Source: Sorangium cellulosum So0157-2 (GTDB lineage: Bacteria; Myxococcota_A; Polyangia; Polyangiales; Polyangiaceae). Taken from it: a DNA stretch of 64,000 nucleotides. The stretch is taken from assembly GCF_000418325.1 (NCBI RefSeq), contig NC_021658.1, positions 9,934,001-9,998,000 on the forward strand, given 5' to 3'. The position numbers and the translations under genes are program-made. Below the pieces are notes generated by a model, which saw only the letters and a list, made by a program, of their open reading frames with translations, made no database searches and was not told the DNA's origin. The number at the start of each line of letters is the position of its first letter. The stretch's first letter is position 1. This document shows positions 59,523 through 64,000 of this stretch, piece by piece.

Positions 59523-60899
59523 TCAGACCCTCGCACGATGGAGGATCTTGCTGCGCAGGTCCGGGTCGTCGTTGCTGAGTCCATCGACGAGAGCATCGGC
59601 TGGGGACTGCCCCTTGGCGACGAGCGCGCCGAGCCGTTCGAGGTGGGCGCGCTCGTCCTTGCCGTTCTTGTTCAGGTGCGCGCGACGCTCGAGGCCGCCC
59701 GACGCGATCGACAGGATCCGCTCGGCCATCGCCGCGAGCGGCTTGCCGCGGAATGTAGCGCGGAGCGCGCGCTCGGCGATCATCGGGCGCACGGCCTCGA
59801 GCTCGTCGAACCTGAAGCTCTCCGAGAAGGCGTCGGCCTCGTCGAGCGCGCGCGCGTCGTACAGGATCCCGGTCCACAGCGCCGGGAGCGCGCAGACGAG
59901 GTTGGCCGGCAGCGAGTCCGCGCCGCGGACCTCGATCGTCCGCTTGAGCCGGACCTCCGGGAACAGCGTGTTGAGGTGCATCTCCCAGTCGGCGCGGGTG
60001 GCCCGGTGCCCCTGGAAGCCGTGCTCCAGGAAGTCGCGGAACGTCTGCCCCGTGTTCTCGATCACCTCGCCGTCACGCTTGATGAGGAACATCGGCGCGT
60101 CCACCGCCCACGCGACGTAGTCCGAGAAGCGGCGGCCGCGCTCGAGCACGTTGCGGAGCAGCCCCTGCCGCGCGGGGTCGACGTCGAGCCAGACCTTGGC
60201 GCGGTAGCTCCGCCCGCCGAACAGCGCGCCCTCGTAGAACGGGGAGTTCGCGAAGATCGCCGTCACCAGCGGGGACAGCCGGAGCGACACGCGGAGCGCG
60301 CGCATCGCCGCCTCCTCGCTGGCGTAGTCGAAGTTCGCCTGCACCGTGGCGGTGCGGCGCATCATGTCGAGGCCGTGCGCGCCGCGCGTCGGCAGGTAGC
60401 GCCGCATGATCGCGTAGCGCGCCTTGGGCACCCAGGAGAGCTCGGCCTGCGACGCGAACGGGTGGAACCCGATGCCGAGCCAGGCGAAATTGAGCTCGGC
60501 GGAGATGTCGCGCAGCTCCGCGAGGTGCCCGCTCATCTCCAGACAGATCTGGTGGATGCTCTCGAGGGGCGCCCCGGACAGCTCGAGCTGCCCGCCCGGC
60601 TCGAGGGTCACCGAGGCGCCGGCCCGGGCGAGCGCGATCAGCGGACCGCCGGGGGTCTCGTGCTCGGGCGTCCAGCCGTGCCGCTCGACGAGCGCGTGGA
60701 GCACGGACAGGACGCTCCGCTCGCCCTCGTACGGGATGGCGGCGCCCGTTCTGGCGTCGACCCCGAACTTCTCCGCCTCGGCGCCGATCCGGTGGAGCGA
60801 CTCGGGCTTCACGGCCTCGTGGAAGGGAAACAGCAGGTCGTCGAACGTCTTCAACGGTTGAGACTTCGACTCACTCGCGTGGCTTGCGTCGGCCATCAT
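59523..60899 (-). CDS. gshA: Glutamate-cysteine ligase
   Basis: A 458-residue GCS2/plant-type enzyme, the first step of glutathione (or related thiol) synthesis from Glu, Cys and ATP. Seen: RIGAEAEKFGVD (metal Glu), TLEPGGQLELSGAPL, FHPFASQAELSWVPKARYAI, MMRRTATVQANFDYASEEAA and TIEVRGADSLPANLVCALPA. Three adjacent start codons (60902 GTG, 60899 and 60896 ATG) are possible. Glutathione supply fits the GST at 10969. Confidence 0.95.
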   Translation of the reverse strand: MMADASHASESKSQPLKTFDDLLFPFHEAVKPESLHRIGAEAEKFGVDARTGAAIPYEGERSVLSVLHALVERHGWTPEHETPGGPLIALARAGASVTLEPGGQLELSGAPLESIHQICLEMSGHLAELRDISAELNFAWLGIGFHPFASQAELSWVPKARYAIMRRYLPTRGAHGLDMMRRTATVQANFDYASEEAAMRALRVSLRLSPLVTAIFANSPFYEGALFGGRSYRAKVWLDVDPARQGLLRNVLERGRRFSDYVAWAVDAPMFLIKRDGEVIENTGQTFRDFLEHGFQGHRATRADWEMHLNTLFPEVRLKRTIEVRGADSLPANLVCALPALWTGILYDARALDEADAFSESFRFDELEAVRPMIAERALRATFRGKPLAAMAERILSIASGGLERRAHLNKNGKDERAHLERLGALVAKGQSPADALVDGLSNDDPDLRSKILHRARV

Positions 60900-60926
60900 C
60901 ACGTTTCCGGTTGGTTTCGTCCTCGC

Positions 60927-61868
60927 CTAGAGCGCGCGCCTGAGCAGGGGCGCGCGTTGCGTCGTACGGAGCATCTTCGCGAGCGCGCCGAGGTGCGCCA
61001 GCGTCGTCCCCGTCCCTCCACCCAGCATTCGCGCGCCCGCCTCGATGAGCCGCACGGCGGACGCGGCCCAGACGTCGCAGGCCTCGGCGGGCGCCGGGCG
61101 CTCGGCCGCGTCGGCCGGCGCGGGCTCGACGCCGAGCAGCACGCCCACCTGGACCTCGTGGGCGACGCCCTCGAGGCGCCGGAGAATGCTCAGCCCGAGG
61201 TCGACCGACGGGACCTCGAAGAGCAGCGCGTCCGCGCCGCTGTCGAGCGCCCCCCGGGCGGCCTCCTCGAACCCCTCTCCGTCGGCGGTGCGCCCGGCCC
61301 CGTCGAGCTCCACGAGCGCCCACGTCGCCAGCTGCGTCGTGCTGGCGCTGACCACCGCCGCGCGGCGCGCGAGCCGCGCGACCGCGGGGGAGACGCACGC
61401 CGCCTGGACGGGATCGAAGCCGCACGCGACGAGGATCTCGCAGCCGGCGGCCGCCAGCCTGGCCGCATGGACCGCGTAATCTTCCGCAATCCGGTCGGCC
61501 ATGGGCGCGGCGGCAGTGTGGCCCAGGATACCGGCCACCGCCACGCGACGCGCGGCCGCGCCCGCCGCCTCCGTGGCGAGCTCGACCGCGGTCCCGGTGA
61601 GCGCGGCGGCGCGGAACGCCATGCCGATGGGCGCCAGCGCGCGCGTCGTCGTCGCGGACGTGAGGGCCCGGACCACGTCGATCCCCAGCGCGATCTCCTG
61701 CTCGTGCAGCTCCGCGATCGTCCGAGGCGACTCGCGGAGCAGCCGGCCGAGGGCGGTGGTGGACGAGACCGAGGCCCCACGGCCGCGGAGCGAAGCGAGC
61801 GGATCTCCGCTGATGATGAGCGGACGACCTACCGGAGGCCGAGAGGTGGAGGCCTCGAGCGCGTTCAC
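60927..61868 (-). CDS. Homocysteine S-methyltransferase-like protein lacking zinc cysteines
   Basis: A 313-residue TIM-barrel protein related to Hcy methyltransferases: PLIISGDPLASLRGRG (usual start), YAVHAARLAAAGCEILVACG, and LIEAGARMLGGGTGTTLAHL near the end. The family's GGCCGT zinc motif is GGGTGT here, so both ligand Cys are replaced. Conventional zinc-dependent catalysis is therefore unlikely. The GTG at 61868 is a guess; an open frame continues to a GTG at 61976. It lies 27 bases upstream of gshA on the same strand, so a shared thiol-related role is possible. Confidence 0.72.
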   Translation of the reverse strand: MNALEASTSRPPVGRPLIISGDPLASLRGRGASVSSTTALGRLLRESPRTIAELHEQEIALGIDVVRALTSATTTRALAPIGMAFRAAALTGTAVELATEAAGAAARRVAVAGILGHTAAAPMADRIAEDYAVHAARLAAAGCEILVACGFDPVQAACVSPAVARLARRAAVVSASTTQLATWALVELDGAGRTADGEGFEEAARGALDSGADALLFEVPSVDLGLSILRRLEGVAHEVQVGVLLGVEPAPADAAERPAPAEACDVWAASAVRLIEAGARMLGGGTGTTLAHLGALAKMLRTTQRAPLLRRAL

Positions 61869-62093
61869 GTCCTTCGCTGCTTTCCAGGGCTCCTCTACCA
61901 CCGGTCTATAAGGGGAAACTAGCCCAAGACAGCCCCTTCGCGTCGCGAAATGGTGCGGACCAGCGGTCTGGGGCACAGCGATTCATGCAGCGGAGTCGGG
62001 GACAACCTGACGCTCGCTCGCCGGCGCTGGGCGCGACACCTGGGCGGAACGCGGGATCGACGCGCATGCAGGGCTCGTCTGTGCCGCGGGCCG

Positions 62094-64000
62094 TCATACG
62101 GCGGGGAGGCTCCGGCCTCCTACCCCGCGCCCGCGGCGCGCGACGAACTTCCGGTCGAAGAGCCGCACCCGCCGGACGAACAGGTCGAGCAGGAAGACGA
62201 CCATCGCGGCGTAGATGAACCGTTGCCAGAGCTCCTCGTGGAAGGTCACCTTCTCCCCGGCCGGGTCGAAGATGGCCGCCACGCCGGCCGGATCGACCGC
62301 GCCGCCGGTCGACGTCGCGGCCTTCTCGAGGGTCGCGAGCTCGGGCTCGAAGCTCGCGTACTCGCGCGGGTACGGGTTCGAGACGTGGCCGTAGCTGACG
62401 GCGACGGGCCGGAGCGAGCCGTCCTCGGCCTCGCGCAGGTGCTCCGCCCGCAGCAGGAAGGAGCCGTACCGATCCAGCGCGAGCGCCGTCTCGTACCGGC
62501 CCGGCGCGGTCTGACGCATGTCGACCACCCGCGTCGCCCCGCCCGGCTCGGGCCCGATGATGCTGAGGCGGGAGGTCAGGTTGTTCTCGAACCGGTCGTC
62601 CGCCCCGAACGCGTCCACGGACGCGCGCAGCTCTCCGTCCACGATCTCGGCCTTCATGTCGAGCTCGCGCCGGTGCTTCTGGCGCATGTGCTCGTGGATG
62701 AGCTGCCCCCAGAACTTCTCGAAGCCCGGCCACCGGAGCCACTCCACGGCCCAGCGCGCCTTGACGTCGCTCGTCCAGGCCAGCGTCCACCCGAGGCCGA
62801 CCCGCCAGCGCGCGAGGATCGGCTCCTCGGTGTCGCTCGTGAGCAGCTCCTGGGCGGGCGGCGGCTTCAGCTTGGTCGAGACGTAGCCGTGCAGGTTCGG
62901 CGCGGTGCGGACGTCGATGCCGCGGAGGAACGCCGCGTCGCCGACCTGCGTGACCGGGAACCACTCCTCGACGGCGGCCGCGCGCGCCACCATCTCGGTC
63001 TCCTTGGTGAAGATCCGCGGCAGGTTGTTCGGGTCCGGGACCGCGTGGAAGCGCCCGCCGCCCACGTCGGCGATCATCTTGAGCAGCTGCTCGTCGAGAT
63101 CGTTCCCCAGCCCCACCGTGGTCACGGTGATCGACTCGGCGATCATCGCGGACACGAGGTCCCGGATGCCGCCCGTGGACGCCTTGCCGTCGGTGAGGAG
63201 GATGACGTGCTTCTTGCGCGCCTGCGTCACGGTCATGTCCTGGTAGGCGGCGTCGAGCGCGGAGAAGATCTCGGTCCCGCCGCCCGGCTGGATGCGGGCG
63301 ATCTCGCCGGCGATGCGCGAGCGGTTGCGCGCGGGCTGCATCTTCACGTACCGGGTCGGCGCCGAGTCGAACGCGATGACCTCGATCAGGTCGTCCGACG
63401 ACAGCACCCCCGCGGTCGCCTTCGCCGCGGCCTTGGCCATCTCGAGGGGCAGCCCGGTCATCGACCCCGATCGATCCATGACGAGCGCCATCGCGACGCT
63501 CGGCATGTCCTTCTTCCGCTCGTTGTCCATCCGCACCGGCAGGATCCGCTCGATCGTGGTGCGGTACCAGCCGCCGAGGCCGTACCCCGACTCGCCGCCG
63601 GCGAAGAGGAACCCCCCGCCGAGATCGCGCACGTAGCTCTCGATGATCTCCTGCCCCTGCAGGCTGAGCGCTTCCTTCGGGGTGTCGGACACGATCAGGA
63701 AGTCGTAGCGCTCCATCTCCTTGAGGGAGCCGGGGAAGCCGGCCGGCGGCCTGACGTCGACGTCGAGCTGCTGCGCGGTGAGCGCGCTCGAGAGCGGGCC
63801 GGCGTGCTGCGGCGTCCCCTCGATGTAGAGCACCGACGGGCGCCCGGGCACGTCGATGGTGGTCGCGTACCGGTTGTTCTCCTTGAACTTGTCGTCCGCG
63901 ATCTGATCGAGCTCGAGCGCGTAGGTCACCTGCCCCGCGATGCGCACGACGCTCTTGAACACGACGTCGTTCGGCCCCGCCTTGAGCTCGAGGTCCCGGA
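62094..64000 (-). CDS. VWA-domain membrane protein, N-terminus outside window
   Basis: At least 635 residues; the frame is open to the right edge (DLELKAGPNDVVFKSVVRIA). A glutamine-amidotransferase-like module (YDFLIVSDTPKEALSLQGQE, FLFAGGESGYG) precedes the VWA domain, whose metal site is VMDRSGSM...PGGGTE...LTDGKAS (MIDAS). A beta-rich part and a C-terminal hydrophobic helix (FIYAAMVVFLLDLFV) follow. Such proteins are usually membrane-anchored partners of MoxR/BatA-type systems. Extent and start are unknown. Confidence 0.9.
   Translation of the reverse strand, partial: RDLELKAGPNDVVFKSVVRIAGQVTYALELDQIADDKFKENNRYATTIDVPGRPSVLYIEGTPQHAGPLSSALTAQQLDVDVRPPAGFPGSLKEMERYDFLIVSDTPKEALSLQGQEIIESYVRDLGGGFLFAGGESGYGLGGWYRTTIERILPVRMDNERKKDMPSVAMALVMDRSGSMTGLPLEMAKAAAKATAGVLSSDDLIEVIAFDSAPTRYVKMQPARNRSRIAGEIARIQPGGGTEIFSALDAAYQDMTVTQARKKHVILLTDGKASTGGIRDLVSAMIAESITVTTVGLGNDLDEQLLKMIADVGGGRFHAVPDPNNLPRIFTKETEMVARAAAVEEWFPVTQVGDAAFLRGIDVRTAPNLHGYVSTKLKPPPAQELLTSDTEEPILARWRVGLGWTLAWTSDVKARWAVEWLRWPGFEKFWGQLIHEHMRQKHRRELDMKAEIVDGELRASVDAFGADDRFENNLTSRLSIIGPEPGGATRVVDMRQTAPGRYETALALDRYGSFLLRAEHLREAEDGSLRPVAVSYGHVSNPYPREYASFEPELATLEKAATSTGGAVDPAGVAAIFDPAGEKVTFHEELWQRFIYAAMVVFLLDLFVRRVRLFDRKFVARRGRGVGGRSLPAV

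Noticed and set aside
58023..61922. 1299-codon plus-strand frame opposite the CorC, gshA and methyltransferase-like genes
   Set aside because: Composition is Arg/Glu/His-rich without motifs; all three minus-strand genes have clear family signatures.

Overview
The window is about 64 kb of very GC-rich DNA. Genes are long and tightly packed, with many 4-base start/stop overlaps. Gene style suggests a myxobacterium of the Polyangiales (Sorangium/Polyangium type): an ECF sigma factor paired with a RadC-like protein, a pseudokinase with a long Pro/Ala-rich linker, zinc-ribbon and alanine/proline-rich membrane proteins, and type VI secretion spike cargo. This placement is inferred from gene style, not from a marker gene.

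Layout. 1-3589: 3' part of cobalamin-dependent methionine synthase and a small methyltransferase. 3713-10835: a co-directional type VI secretion (T6SS) spike island with VgrG, an ATPase, two lipoproteins, a zinc-peptidase-like protein, and a PAAR protein carrying an M91-type zinc-peptidase domain followed by a candidate immunity gene. 10969-13666: a LysR/GST pair and a DUF3025 gene. 13812-20554: purine ring catabolism, with allantoinase, an allantoicase-OHCU decarboxylase fusion, 5-hydroxyisourate hydrolase and a DUF6986 aldolase-like protein, interrupted by a CHRD protein, a TetR regulator, a 37-residue membrane peptide and the tail of a formylglycine-generating-enzyme domain. 20802-30212: PhoD phosphatase, a two-gene zinc-ribbon/beta-propeller operon, hisF coupled to a large membrane protein, and a TerB-like protein.

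30340-42613 is a mosaic accessory region. It holds RadC and RHS fragments, two inverted copies of a putative PD-(D/E)XK nuclease gene, an ECF sigma-radC pair, an XRE regulator with a palindromic operator, and what I read as a chromosomal integron. The integron has a broken intI-like integrase (catalytic Tyr position is Asp, middle deleted) transcribed away from the array, hairpin repeats, an attI-like core, and four attC-like sites. These delimit cassettes for a HEPN-like protein, a two-gene cyclase-like operon, the nuclease-like gene and an RNase H. Base composition of the first two cassettes is visibly lower in GC than the surroundings.

42818-48268 is a five-gene molybdenum hydroxylase operon (xanthine dehydrogenase type) with its maturation genes. 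With the genes at 13.8-20.5 kb it covers purine breakdown from xanthine to ureidoglycolate, except that no uricase is visible. 48519-54211 is the most striking locus: a 1608-residue protein with an N-terminal NACHT NTPase and a C-terminal PtuA-like ATPase, translationally coupled to a PtuB-like HNH nuclease. It looks like a Septu-type defence system with a STAND sensor fused on. 54484-64000: a HEAT/THUMP RNA methyltransferase overlapping a convergent pseudokinase, a CorC/CNNM transporter, glutamate-cysteine ligase, a homocysteine methyltransferase-like protein without its zinc cysteines, and a VWA-domain membrane protein that runs off the right edge.
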